This document shows, one piece after another, positions 50,288-58,346 of a stretch of DNA of 64,000 nt (positions are counted from its first letter, which is position 1; each line of letters starts with the position of its first letter). The notes beneath the pieces were generated by a model. The model worked only from the letters and a program-made list of their open reading frames with translations. It ran no database searches and was not told the DNA's origin. This stretch comes from Alistipes megaguti (GTDB lineage: Bacteria; Bacteroidota; Bacteroidia; Bacteroidales; Rikenellaceae). The stretch spans positions 2,712,076 through 2,776,075 of the forward strand of contig NZ_LR027382.1 of the NCBI RefSeq assembly GCF_900604385.1, in the 5' to 3' direction. The position numbers and the translations under genes were made by a program.

Positions 50288-51212
50288 CCTCATTCTTGCC
50301 CTCAAGGGGTGTGCCATGGGAATGGCCGACGTGGTGCCCGGCGTCTCGGGCGGTACGATCGCCTTCATCTCGGGCATCTACGAAGAGCTCCTCAATTCGA
50401 TCCGCAGCATCAATCTTACGGCCGTGAAGCTGCTGTTCCGGGGACGTTTCGGCGAATTCTGGCGCCACATCAACGGCGGCTTCCTGCTGTCCGTGCTGCT
50501 GGGTATCGCCGTGGCCATCTTCTCGCTGGCCCGGCTGATGATCTATCTGCTCGAATACCACCCGATCGCCATCTGGTCGTTCTTCTTCGGACTGATCATA
50601 GCCTCGGCCCTGCTCGTGGCCCGGCAGATCGGCCGCTGGAGCTGGCGGACCGTTCTTTCGTTCCTGGTCGGGGCCGCCGTGGCGTGGTGGATCACCGTCG
50701 CCTCGCCGACGCAGACCCCCGACGACTGGTGGTTCGTGATGCTCTCGGGCGCCATTGCCATCTGCGCCATGATCCTCCCGGGAATTTCCGGCGCCTTCGT
50801 CCTGCTGCTGCTGGGCAAATACCAGTTCATCATGGAGGCGGTCGCCAATCTGGATATTCCGATCATCGTGATCTTTGTGGTCGGGGCCCTGGCCGGCATT
50901 CTGGCCTTCTCGCACCTGCTCTCGTGGCTGCTCAGGAACTGGCACGATCTGACGGTCGCCCTGCTGATGGGTTTCATGGTCGGATCGCTCAACAAGGTCT
51001 GGCCCTGGAAGCAGGTCGTTGAAACCTACGTCGACAGCCATGGCCAGGTGCAGCCGCTCATCGAGAGCAACATCTCGCCCGCGACCTTCGAGACCCTGTA
51101 CGACAAGCCTGCCCTGCTCTCCGAAGCCATCATCCTCTGCATCGTGGGATTCCTCGTGATCTACGGCATCGAGGTACTGGCCCGCATCGTTGCCAAGAAA
51201 AACGAGAAATAA
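50271..51212 (+). CDS. DUF368 polytopic membrane protein
   Basis: ATG 50271 (MKFSRNLILALKGCAMGMADVVPGVSGGTIAF) gives 313 residues. The DUF368 signatures ADVVPGVSGGTIAFISGIYEEL and ICAMILPGISGAFVLLLLGKY are both present, along with eight or more TM helices. DUF368/PopT proteins have been linked to recycling of the undecaprenyl-phosphate lipid carrier across the inner membrane; that role here is inferred from family. Its TAA shares a base with the aroE ATG. Confidence 0.9.
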   Translation: MKFSRNLILALKGCAMGMADVVPGVSGGTIAFISGIYEELLNSIRSINLTAVKLLFRGRFGEFWRHINGGFLLSVLLGIAVAIFSLARLMIYLLEYHPIAIWSFFFGLIIASALLVARQIGRWSWRTVLSFLVGAAVAWWITVASPTQTPDDWWFVMLSGAIAICAMILPGISGAFVLLLLGKYQFIMEAVANLDIPIIVIFVVGALAGILAFSHLLSWLLRNWHDLTVALLMGFMVGSLNKVWPWKQVVETYVDSHGQVQPLIESNISPATFETLYDKPALLSEAIILCIVGFLVIYGIEVLARIVAKKNEK

Positions 51213-51961
51213 TGAGACGTTTCGGACTGATCGGCCGCCCGCTGGGTCATTCGGCTTCGGCGGCCTACTTTACCGAGAAATTTACCCGCGAGGGGCTCTC
51301 GGATCATGCGTATGCTCTGTATGAACTGCCTTCGATCGAGGCGCTGCCCGGTCTGCTGGAGCAGCATCCGGACCTTTGCGGACTCAACGTCACGATTCCC
51401 TACAAACGCGAGGTGATCCGCTATCTGAACGCCGTATCACCCGAGGCACGGGCCATCGGGGCAGTGAACTGCATCCGCCGCACGCCGGATAAGGGCCTCG
51501 AGGGATTCAATACGGATATCATCGGGCTGCGCGAAGCGCTGAGCGAGTTGCTGGGGCTGGCCGAACCCGAGGAGGCGCTGATTCTCGGCACGGGCGGAGC
51601 GTCGCAGGCCGTGCAATATGCGTTGGCCGAGCGGGGAATTCCCTTTGCGCTGGTTTCGCGCGATGCGGCCAAGGGGAACTACACCTACGATAACCTGCCG
51701 TGTGAGGTGGTCGGGCGCAGCCGGCTGATTGTCAATGCATCGCCCGTAGGGACCTACCCCAACGTCGACGAGGCGCCGCGCATCCCCTACGCCTACATTA
51801 CGCCGGAACACTACCTGCTGGATCTGGTCTACAATCCCGAGGTGACACGGTTCCTCGACTACGGACGGCAGCGCGGCGCGCACGTGCTGAACGGACGCAC
51901 GATGTTCGTCGAACAGGCCGAGGCTTCGTGGCGGATCTGGAACGGACTGGAGGAGCGCTGA
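51212..51961 (+). CDS. aroE: Shikimate dehydrogenase
   Basis: A 249-residue, slightly short AroE that reduces 3-dehydroshikimate with NADPH in aromatic amino-acid synthesis. Motifs are IGRPLGHSASAAYFTEKF (substrate-binding Ser), GLNVTIPYKREVI (catalytic Lys), GAVNCIRR, NTDIIG, the nucleotide-binding GTGGASQAV, and a C-terminal LNGRTMFVEQAEASWRIW. It overlaps DUF368 by one base (TAATG), so it is translationally coupled, and a terminator ends the unit. Confidence 0.95.
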   Translation: MRRFGLIGRPLGHSASAAYFTEKFTREGLSDHAYALYELPSIEALPGLLEQHPDLCGLNVTIPYKREVIRYLNAVSPEARAIGAVNCIRRTPDKGLEGFNTDIIGLREALSELLGLAEPEEALILGTGGASQAVQYALAERGIPFALVSRDAAKGNYTYDNLPCEVVGRSRLIVNASPVGTYPNVDEAPRIPYAYITPEHYLLDLVYNPEVTRFLDYGRQRGAHVLNGRTMFVEQAEASWRIWNGLEER

Positions 51962-52001
51962 TCAGCCCTGCTGCGACCCCGAAAGCGATTGCCGAAGGCA
52001 C

Positions 52002-52036
52002 AAAGGCTTCATCCCGTCAGGGATGAAGCCTTTTTT
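52002..52036. terminator. Bidirectional terminator, aroE / DUF2007
   Basis: AAAGGCTTCATCCC (52002-52015) pairs with GGGATGAAGCCTTT (52020-52033), then more T, between convergent genes. Confidence 0.9.
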
Positions 52037-52055
52037 CATCACTTCGCAGTTCGCA

Positions 52056-52265
52056 CTATCTGTGCTGCAGCAGCATTTGGGCGCTCTCCAGATCCTCCTT
52101 GCGGACGACGACCTGCGCAGGCATGGTGCCGATGGGATAGATGGCCGACATGTATTCGTTGCGGATCGTCGACCAGATCCCCGCGCTGTCGAGCATCGAC
52201 TTGGCAATTTCGGCTTCGGTAACGGTGTTGTATTCCGCCAATACAACCAACGAGTCGTCTTGCAT
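52056..52265 (-). CDS. DUF2007-like small protein
   Basis: A 69-residue protein. The pattern VVLAEYNTVTEAEIAKSMLDSAGI with a later VVVRKEDLESAQMLLQ is that of DUF2007 (putative signal-transducing domain, ferredoxin-like fold). It is cytosolic, with no known function. It stands alone between aroE and the divergent dnaE. No strong promoter is recognisable in the 117 bases upstream that it shares with dnaE. Confidence 0.75.
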   Translation of the reverse strand: MQDDSLVVLAEYNTVTEAEIAKSMLDSAGIWSTIRNEYMSAIYPIGTMPAQVVVRKEDLESAQMLLQHR

Positions 52266-52382
52266 AATCTTTCTTTTTTGGTTCGGTAGTTAAAGTTAAG
52301 CAATTTGTTGATAAAATACAAGAACAGCCCCGGGAATTCTCTGTAAATATCGTTATCTTTACAACGCTAAAATTTCCGGAAA

Positions 52383-55300
52383 ATGTCCCAATTCGTACAT
52401 CTTCACGTACATACGCAATACTCGATCCTCGACGGCCAGGCCAGCATCCCCAAGTTGGTCGACAAGGCCATCGCCGACGGTCAGCCCGGCATTGCCGTGA
52501 CCGATCACGGCAACATGTTCGGCATCAAGGAGTTCTACAACTACGTCAAGAAGGTCAAGGGCAAATTCAAGGACAAGGCCGCGGAATGCGAAGCCCGTAT
52601 CGCCGCCCTGCGCGACGGATCGGAGACGGTCGATGATCCCCAGGCCGAGATCGCCAAGTGCGAAAAACAGCTCGAGGAGTTGCACCGCAAGATGGCCTTC
52701 AAGCCCATCATCGGCTGCGAGGTCTACGTCGCCCGCCGCTCGCTCCACGACAAGGAGGGAAAGCCCGACCAGAGCGGTTATCACCTCATTCTGCTGGCCA
52801 AAAACCTCAAGGGGTATCACAACCTGATCAAGATCGTCTCGAAGGCCTGGACCGAGGGCTTCTACATGCGCCCCCGTACGGACCGCACCGAGATCGAGAA
52901 GTACCACGAGGGGCTGATCTGCTGTACGGCGTGTCTGGCCGGCGAGGTGCCGCGCGCCATCACGGCCAACGACATGGAGAAGGCCGAAGAGGCGATCCGC
53001 TGGTACAAGAACCTCTTCGGCGAGGACTACTACCTCGAGCTGCAGCTGCACAAGGCTACCGTCGAGCGGGCCAATCACGAGGCCTACCCCATGCAGTTGA
53101 ATGTCAACAAACACCTGCGCGAGCTGGCCGCCAAATACAACGTGCGGATGATCTGCACGAACGATGTGCACTTCGTCGACGAGGACAACGCCGAGGCTCA
53201 CGACAGGCTGATCTGCCTTTCGACGGGCAAGGACCTCGACGACCCGAAGCGCATGCTCTACTCCAAGCAGGAGTGGTTGAAGACGACGGCCGAGATGGCC
53301 TCGATCTTCGGCGAGTCGGATCCCGAGGCGATGGCCACGACGGTCGACATCTGCAACCAGGTCGAAACCTACTCGATTGACCATGCGCCGATCATGCCCA
53401 ACTTCCAGATCCCGGCCGAATTCGGCACCGAGGAGGAGTATCGCAAACGCTTTACGGAGCAGGACCTCTACGACGAATTCACGCGCGACGAGAACGGCAA
53501 TGTCGTCATGTCGGAGGAGGAGGGTCGCAAGAAGATCGAGAAGCTGGGCGGTTACGACAAGCTGTACCGCATCAAGTTCGAGGCCGACTACCTGACGAAA
53601 CTCACCATGGAGGGTGCCCACCGCCGCTACGGCGAACATCTGACCGAGGAGCAGGAGGAGCGGCTGCGTTTCGAACTGCACGTCATGAAGACGATGGGTT
53701 TCCCGGGCTACTTCCTCATCGTGCAGGACTTCATCCGCGCCGCCCGCGAGGAGCTCGACGTCTCGGTGGGACCGGGGCGTGGTTCGGCCGCCGGTTCGGC
53801 CGTGGCCTACTGTCTGGGCATCACGCAGATCGACCCGATCGCCTATGACCTGCTGTTCGAGCGTTTCCTGAACCCGGACCGTATCTCGCTGCCCGATATC
53901 GACGTCGACTTCGATGACGACGGCCGCGGCCGCGTGTTGAACTGGGTAACCCAGAAATACGGCAAGGAGAAGGTCGCCCACATCATCACCTACGGCACGA
54001 TGGCCACCAAACTCTCGATCAAGGATGTGGCCCGCGTGCAGAAACTCGTCCTCTCGGAGTCGGACCGTCTCTGCAAACTCGTCCCCGACAAAACACCCGA
54101 AGGCAAACCCGTCAAGAGCCTGGCTCAGGCCATCGAACTCGTCCCGGAGCTGAAGGCCGCCGAACAGTCGGACAACCCCGTGCTGCGCGATACGATCCGC
54201 TATGCCAAGATGCTCGAGGGGAACGTCCGCAATACGGGCGTGCACGCCTGTGGTACGATCATCTGCCGCGACGACATCACCGACTGGGTGCCCGTCTCGA
54301 CGGCCGACGACAAGGAGACCGGCGAAAAGATGCTCGTCACGCAGTACGAAGGTTCGGTGATCGAGGATACGGGTCTGATCAAGATGGACTTCCTCGGTCT
54401 GAAGACCCTCTCGATCATCAAGGACGCCGTGGAGAACGTCTTCCAGACAAAAGGCAAGAAGATCGACATCGACGACTTCTCGATCATCAACGATCCGGCT
54501 ACCTACAAGCTCTACTGCGAAGGCCGTACCGTTGGTACGTTCCAGTTCGAGTCGGCCGGCATGCAGAAGTACCTGCGCGAACTGCAGCCCTCGACCTTCG
54601 AGGATCTGATCGCCATGAACGCCCTCTACCGTCCCGGCCCGATGGACTATATCCCGGACTTCATCGCCCGCAAACACGGCCGGAGCCCGATCGTCTACGA
54701 TATCCCGATCATGGAGAAATACCTGAAGGATACGTACGGCATCACGGTCTACCAGGAGCAGGTCATGCTGCTGTCGCGTCTGCTGGCCAACTTTACCCGC
54801 GGCGAATCCGACACGCTGCGCAAGGCCATGGGTAAGAAGCTCAAGGACAAGCTGGACCACCTGAAGCCCAAATTCATCGAGGGCGGCAAGAAGAACGGCC
54901 ACGACGAGAAGGTGCTCGAAAAGATCTGGGCCGACTGGGAGAAGTTCGCCTCCTATGCCTTCAACAAGTCGCACGCCACGTGCTACTCGTGGGTGGCCTT
55001 CCAGACGGCCTATCTCAAGGCCAACTATCCGTCGGAGTACATGGCTGCGGTCCTGAGCCGAAACCTGACGAACATCGAGCAGTTGACGCTCTACATGAAC
55101 GAGTGCAAGCGGATGGGAATCAGTGTGCTCGGTCCGGATATCAACGAGTCGGTGCAGGCCTTCTCGGCCAATCTGGCCGGCGACGTGCGCTTCGGTCTGG
55201 CCGCCGTGAAGGGGGTCGGCTCGGCCGCCGTGGAGAGCATCATCGTCGAACGCAAGGCCCGCGGCCCGTTCAAGGATATCTACGACTTCGTCGAGCGGGT

Positions 55301-56201
55301 CAACTATTCGCTCGTCAACCGCAAATGTCTCGAGAATCTGGCCTATGCCGGCGCCTTCGATTCGATCACGGACTTCGCCCGCGGCAAGTTCTTCGGCGTG
55401 GATACCCGCGATTCGAGCGGCGCCACCTTCATCGAACTGCTCATGCGTTACGGCCAGCGGTTCCAGAACGAGCAGAACAATGCTCAACAAAGCCTCTTCG
55501 GCGGTGGTGGTCATGTGGATATCCAGCGCCCGGTAACCCCGAGCTGCGCCGACTGGAGCCAGCTCGAAAAACTGGCCAAGGAGCGCGAAATGGTCGGACT
55601 CTACCTCTCGGCCCATCCGCTCGACGACTACAAGATCATTATCGACCACATGTGCAAGACCCAGCTTACGGAGCTCGAGAATCTCGATGCGCTCAAGGGG
55701 CAGGAGATTGCCGTGGCCGGCATGGTGATCAGCGTGCAGAACCTGATGACCAAGACCGGAAAGCCCTGGGGCCGCTTCAAGCTGGAGGACTACAACGGTT
55801 CACACGAATTCGCTCTCTTCGGCAAGGACTACGAGAACTTCCGCAAGTATCTCTTCCCGGATTATTTCCTCTTCATCCGCGGCAAGGTGCAGCCCCGCCC
55901 CTACAACGACAAGGAGCTGGAATTCAAGATCATCTCGATGGTTCAACTCTCGGAGGTGCGCGATACGATGATCAAGGAGATGTCGATCCAGCTGCCGATC
56001 GAGGAGGTCACCGAAACGCTGATCCGCGATCTGTCGGCCCGCATCCTCGAGGCAAAGGGCCAGACACGTCTGAAGGTGAACGTCTACGACCGGAATGCAC
56101 AGGTCTCGCTGAGTCTCTTCTCGAAGAGCCACAAGGTGAGCCTCACGGCCGAACTGACCGACTATCTGGATGAAAATCAGATACATTATTCCATTGCATA
56201 A
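52383..56201 (+). CDS. dnaE: DNA polymerase III alpha subunit
   Basis: A 1272-residue replicative polymerase. The PHP domain (about 1-280) begins FVHLHVHTQYSILDGQAS. The catalytic palm has GPGRGSAAGSAVAYCLGIT and the Asp pair in LPDIDVDFDDDGR. Fingers include AMNALYRPGPMDYIPDFIARKHG and YQEQVMLLSR. Tandem HhH follows (about 930), then the beta-clamp-binding and OB domain (GMVISVQNLMTKTGKPWGRFKLED). A weak -7 (TATCTTTA, 52354-52361) precedes the ATG. The length is about 110 residues above E. coli DnaE, as usual in Bacteroidota. trxA follows after 20 bases. Confidence 0.97.
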   Translation: MSQFVHLHVHTQYSILDGQASIPKLVDKAIADGQPGIAVTDHGNMFGIKEFYNYVKKVKGKFKDKAAECEARIAALRDGSETVDDPQAEIAKCEKQLEELHRKMAFKPIIGCEVYVARRSLHDKEGKPDQSGYHLILLAKNLKGYHNLIKIVSKAWTEGFYMRPRTDRTEIEKYHEGLICCTACLAGEVPRAITANDMEKAEEAIRWYKNLFGEDYYLELQLHKATVERANHEAYPMQLNVNKHLRELAAKYNVRMICTNDVHFVDEDNAEAHDRLICLSTGKDLDDPKRMLYSKQEWLKTTAEMASIFGESDPEAMATTVDICNQVETYSIDHAPIMPNFQIPAEFGTEEEYRKRFTEQDLYDEFTRDENGNVVMSEEEGRKKIEKLGGYDKLYRIKFEADYLTKLTMEGAHRRYGEHLTEEQEERLRFELHVMKTMGFPGYFLIVQDFIRAAREELDVSVGPGRGSAAGSAVAYCLGITQIDPIAYDLLFERFLNPDRISLPDIDVDFDDDGRGRVLNWVTQKYGKEKVAHIITYGTMATKLSIKDVARVQKLVLSESDRLCKLVPDKTPEGKPVKSLAQAIELVPELKAAEQSDNPVLRDTIRYAKMLEGNVRNTGVHACGTIICRDDITDWVPVSTADDKETGEKMLVTQYEGSVIEDTGLIKMDFLGLKTLSIIKDAVENVFQTKGKKIDIDDFSIINDPATYKLYCEGRTVGTFQFESAGMQKYLRELQPSTFEDLIAMNALYRPGPMDYIPDFIARKHGRSPIVYDIPIMEKYLKDTYGITVYQEQVMLLSRLLANFTRGESDTLRKAMGKKLKDKLDHLKPKFIEGGKKNGHDEKVLEKIWADWEKFASYAFNKSHATCYSWVAFQTAYLKANYPSEYMAAVLSRNLTNIEQLTLYMNECKRMGISVLGPDINESVQAFSANLAGDVRFGLAAVKGVGSAAVESIIVERKARGPFKDIYDFVERVNYSLVNRKCLENLAYAGAFDSITDFARGKFFGVDTRDSSGATFIELLMRYGQRFQNEQNNAQQSLFGGGGHVDIQRPVTPSCADWSQLEKLAKEREMVGLYLSAHPLDDYKIIIDHMCKTQLTELENLDALKGQEIAVAGMVISVQNLMTKTGKPWGRFKLEDYNGSHEFALFGKDYENFRKYLFPDYFLFIRGKVQPRPYNDKELEFKIISMVQLSEVRDTMIKEMSIQLPIEEVTETLIRDLSARILEAKGQTRLKVNVYDRNAQVSLSLFSKSHKVSLTAELTDYLDENQIHYSIA

Positions 56202-56221
56202 CAACTTAAAAACACAAAAAA

Positions 56222-56536
56222 ATGGCACTTGCAATCAACAAGGAGAATTTTGAAACACTCGTAGGCGGAGACAAACCCGTCGTAATCGACTTCTGGGCTG
56301 AGTGGTGCGGTCCGTGCCGCATGATCGCCCCCATCGTCGACGAACTGGCCGGCGAATACGAGGGCAAGGTCGTTATCGGCAAATGCGATGTCGAGCAGAA
56401 CGACGATATTACGATGAAGTACGGCGTGCGGAACATCCCGACGATCATCTTCCTCAAGGGGGGCCAGGTCGTGGACAAACAGGTCGGCGCCTGCTCGAAG
56501 GATGCCCTCAAGGCCAAGATCGAAAAGTTGCTCTAA
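56222..56536 (+). CDS. trxA: Thioredoxin
   Basis: A 104-residue classical thioredoxin with active site WAEWCGPCRM (Cys29, Cys32), the buried Asp in VIDFW, cis-Pro in GVRNIPTIIFLKGG and KIEKLL at the end. It is cytosolic, a general disulfide reductase for enzymes such as ribonucleotide reductase. It lies 20 bases after dnaE and 4 before the epimerase, so probably part of that transcript. Confidence 0.97.
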   Translation: MALAINKENFETLVGGDKPVVIDFWAEWCGPCRMIAPIVDELAGEYEGKVVIGKCDVEQNDDITMKYGVRNIPTIIFLKGGQVVDKQVGACSKDALKAKIEKLL

Positions 56537-56540
56537 GCCG

Positions 56541-57545
56541 ATGATTCATTGCGTGGATTACTGCGGCCTGCGGGCTGTGGAGTTCTCCAAGGGCGACTAT
56601 GTGGCGCTGCTGATCCCCGAGATGGGAGCCAACCTCATCCGGCTGGCCGATACGCGCCGGGGCGTCGAGGTGGTGCATACTCCGACGGCGGAGGAGATCG
56701 AGACCTTCCGGCGTCGTCCGCAGGTCTACGGTCTGCCGATCCTCTTCCCGCCCAACCGCATCGCCGACGGACGGTTTACCTTCGACGGCCGCACTTACCG
56801 GCTCCCGATCACCAACGAAAAGGAGCACAACTTCCACCACGGATTTCTCAAGAGCCAGCCGTTCCAGGTCTCGAAGGCCGTGGAGACCGACGATGAGGTG
56901 ATGGTCGAATGCCGCTACTACTCGAATGCGGGTTGCGACGTGATTTTCCGCGATTTTCCGCACGAGTTCAAGTGCAAGATCATTTTCCACCTCTCGGCCC
57001 GCGGGTTGGAGCAGGAGGTGGTCTTCACGAACCGCAGCCGCGAGCGGATGCCCCTGGGTGTGGGATTCCACACGCCTCTGTGTATTCCGTTTGCCGGGGG
57101 CGAGAATGGCGACTACGTGATGCGGGTGGCCGTCGGCGAACAGGCTGAGCTCGATGCGCGGAATCTTCCGACGGGCCGTAAACTGCCGCTCAACGCCCAG
57201 TTCGCACGGTTGCGTGAGGGCGGTCTGCGCGTGACGGGCTGCGAGCCGATTGAGGCGGGCTTCACGCTGCGCGAGATCGAGGTCGATGGCAAACCCTACC
57301 GCGGAGCCCTGGTCGAGAATCTCCGCACGGGAGTTCGGGTCTTCTACGAGGTGGACGACCGGACGACCTACTGGACGATCTGGAACAACGGCGGGCAGGT
57401 GCCCTACTGCTGTCCCGAACCGCAGTCGTGGACGACCAACGCCCCGAATGCGGCCGATCCCGAGGCCGAAGGTTTCTGTGCGGTGGCTCCGGGCGAGTCG
57501 TGGAGCGCCAAATACCGGCTTTACGTGCGGCAGGCGGGCGAATAA
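56541..57545 (+). CDS. Aldose 1-epimerase family protein
   Basis: ATG 56541 (MIHCVDYCGLRAVEFSKGDY) gives 334 residues. Galactose-mutarotase-like beta-sandwich: PEMGANLIRLADTRRG, YGLPILFPPNRIADGRF (substrate Arg region), HNFHHGFLKSQPFQV with His likely catalytic, GVGFHTPLCIPFAGG, and late YWTIWNNGGQVPYCCPEPQSW containing a Glu in the position of the general base. It interconverts sugar anomers. Immediately downstream is a bidirectional hairpin. Confidence 0.9.
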   Translation: MIHCVDYCGLRAVEFSKGDYVALLIPEMGANLIRLADTRRGVEVVHTPTAEEIETFRRRPQVYGLPILFPPNRIADGRFTFDGRTYRLPITNEKEHNFHHGFLKSQPFQVSKAVETDDEVMVECRYYSNAGCDVIFRDFPHEFKCKIIFHLSARGLEQEVVFTNRSRERMPLGVGFHTPLCIPFAGGENGDYVMRVAVGEQAELDARNLPTGRKLPLNAQFARLREGGLRVTGCEPIEAGFTLREIEVDGKPYRGALVENLRTGVRVFYEVDDRTTYWTIWNNGGQVPYCCPEPQSWTTNAPNAADPEAEGFCAVAPGESWSAKYRLYVRQAGE

Positions 57546-57608
57546 TTGCGTTTCCAGATGCGAAATATTCTGCCTGACAGCAGAATAAGATGCGTTATAT
57601 AAAGTAAG

Positions 57609-57635
57609 GCGGGAGGTTGTTTTTCAACCTCCCGC
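57609..57635. terminator. Bidirectional hairpin, epimerase / nitroreductase
   Basis: GCGGGAGGTTG (57609-57619) pairs with CAACCTCCCGC (57625-57635) around a T5 loop. No strong T-run follows on the + strand, so efficiency is uncertain. Confidence 0.6.
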
Positions 57636-57641
57636 GTCGCT

Positions 57642-58160
57642 TTAGAACGACTCCATGAATACGGTCTCGGAGAGTGGTTTGCGGAGTTTGTCGTGACGGT
57701 CGGGCGAGGCGGGTTCGCCGGCTCCGTAGCCGATGAGCAGGATATTCACCGGAACGACGTTATCCGGCAGGTGGAACTCCTCGCGCACGGCTTCGGGCTT
57801 GAACATGCAGATCCAGAGCGAGTCGAGTCCGAGCGAGGCGGCGCAAAGCATCATGTGGTCCGTGACGATCGAGGCGTCGATGTCGGCGATCATCTTGCCG
57901 TCGTACTTGCGGGTCCACGCCTCGTCGGTCGCCGCACAGACGAGGATGGCCAGCGGAGCCCCGAAGTCCCGCGTGCAGCGGGCCAGGCGCTCCATCCCCT
58001 CCTTCGACTGGATGACAACGAGGCGCTGCGGCTGGCGATTGGCACCCGTCGGTGCGACGCGCCCCGCCTCGAGAATCTCCTGCAATTTTTCCGGCTCGAC
58101 CTTCCGGTCCTGGTATTGACGGCAGGCATACCGTCTCTTGGCCAATGTGAGAAAATCCAT
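57642..58160 (-). CDS. Nitroreductase family protein (cytosolic)
   Basis: ATG 58160 (MDFLTLAKRRYACRQYQDRKV) gives 172 residues, a compact single-domain nitroreductase. FMN-binding residues are expected in AKRRYACRQY and RVAPTGANRQPQRLVV; LDSLWICMFKPEAVRE and ILLIGYGAGEPA complete the fold. It reduces nitro, quinone or flavin substrates with NAD(P)H as a homodimer. Unlike the lipoprotein nitroreductase at 17721 it has no signal. The promoter lies at about 58183-58214. Confidence 0.9.
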   Translation of the reverse strand: MDFLTLAKRRYACRQYQDRKVEPEKLQEILEAGRVAPTGANRQPQRLVVIQSKEGMERLARCTRDFGAPLAILVCAATDEAWTRKYDGKMIADIDASIVTDHMMLCAASLGLDSLWICMFKPEAVREEFHLPDNVVPVNILLIGYGAGEPASPDRHDKLRKPLSETVFMESF

Positions 58161-58182
58161 CGTGTTCGGTTTTTTGTTCGAA

Positions 58183-58214
58183 CAAAGGTACGAAAAATCA
58201 CGCGGACGCGCAAC
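58183..58214 (-). promoter_or_regulatory. Promoter of cytosolic nitroreductase gene
   Basis: The complement has TACCTTTG (58183-58190) with a 20-base spacer to GTTG (58211-58214), one mismatch from TTTG. Confidence 0.65.
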
Positions 58215-58249
58215 AACTGCGAGTCCGGTCCGGTCGGCTGTGACGGAAG

Positions 58250-58304
58250 TTGTCAGTTGCGACTGACAAAGTGGCAGTCCCGCACGAGTGGCACACCCTT
58301 TGTG
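58250..58304 (+). promoter_or_regulatory. Dyad operator and sigma-54-like promoter of htpG
   Basis: TTGTCAGT (58250-58257) and ACTGACAA (58262-58269) form a perfect dyad around TGCG. Twenty bases downstream TGGCAC (58289-58294), five bases, then TTGT (58300-58303) matches the sigma-54 layout TGGCAC-N5-TTGC except for the last base. GG and the G of -12 have the required 10-base gap. The htpG ATG is 43 bases further. No TAnnTTTG housekeeping promoter is apparent. Sequence layout is seen; sigma-54 control is an inference. Confidence 0.5.
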
Positions 58305-58346
58305 GATCTCCGGAGCAGAAAAAAACGAAAAAACAATACCTGTACT

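Noticed and set aside
52359..55649. 1096-codon minus-strand open frame
   Set aside because: Antisense shadow of dnaE; Asp/Val/Leu/Arg-biased, no recognisable domain.
57693..58346. Extension of htpG to 904 codons
   Set aside because: It runs antisense over the nitroreductase and through the htpG promoter; HtpG family start is at 58347.
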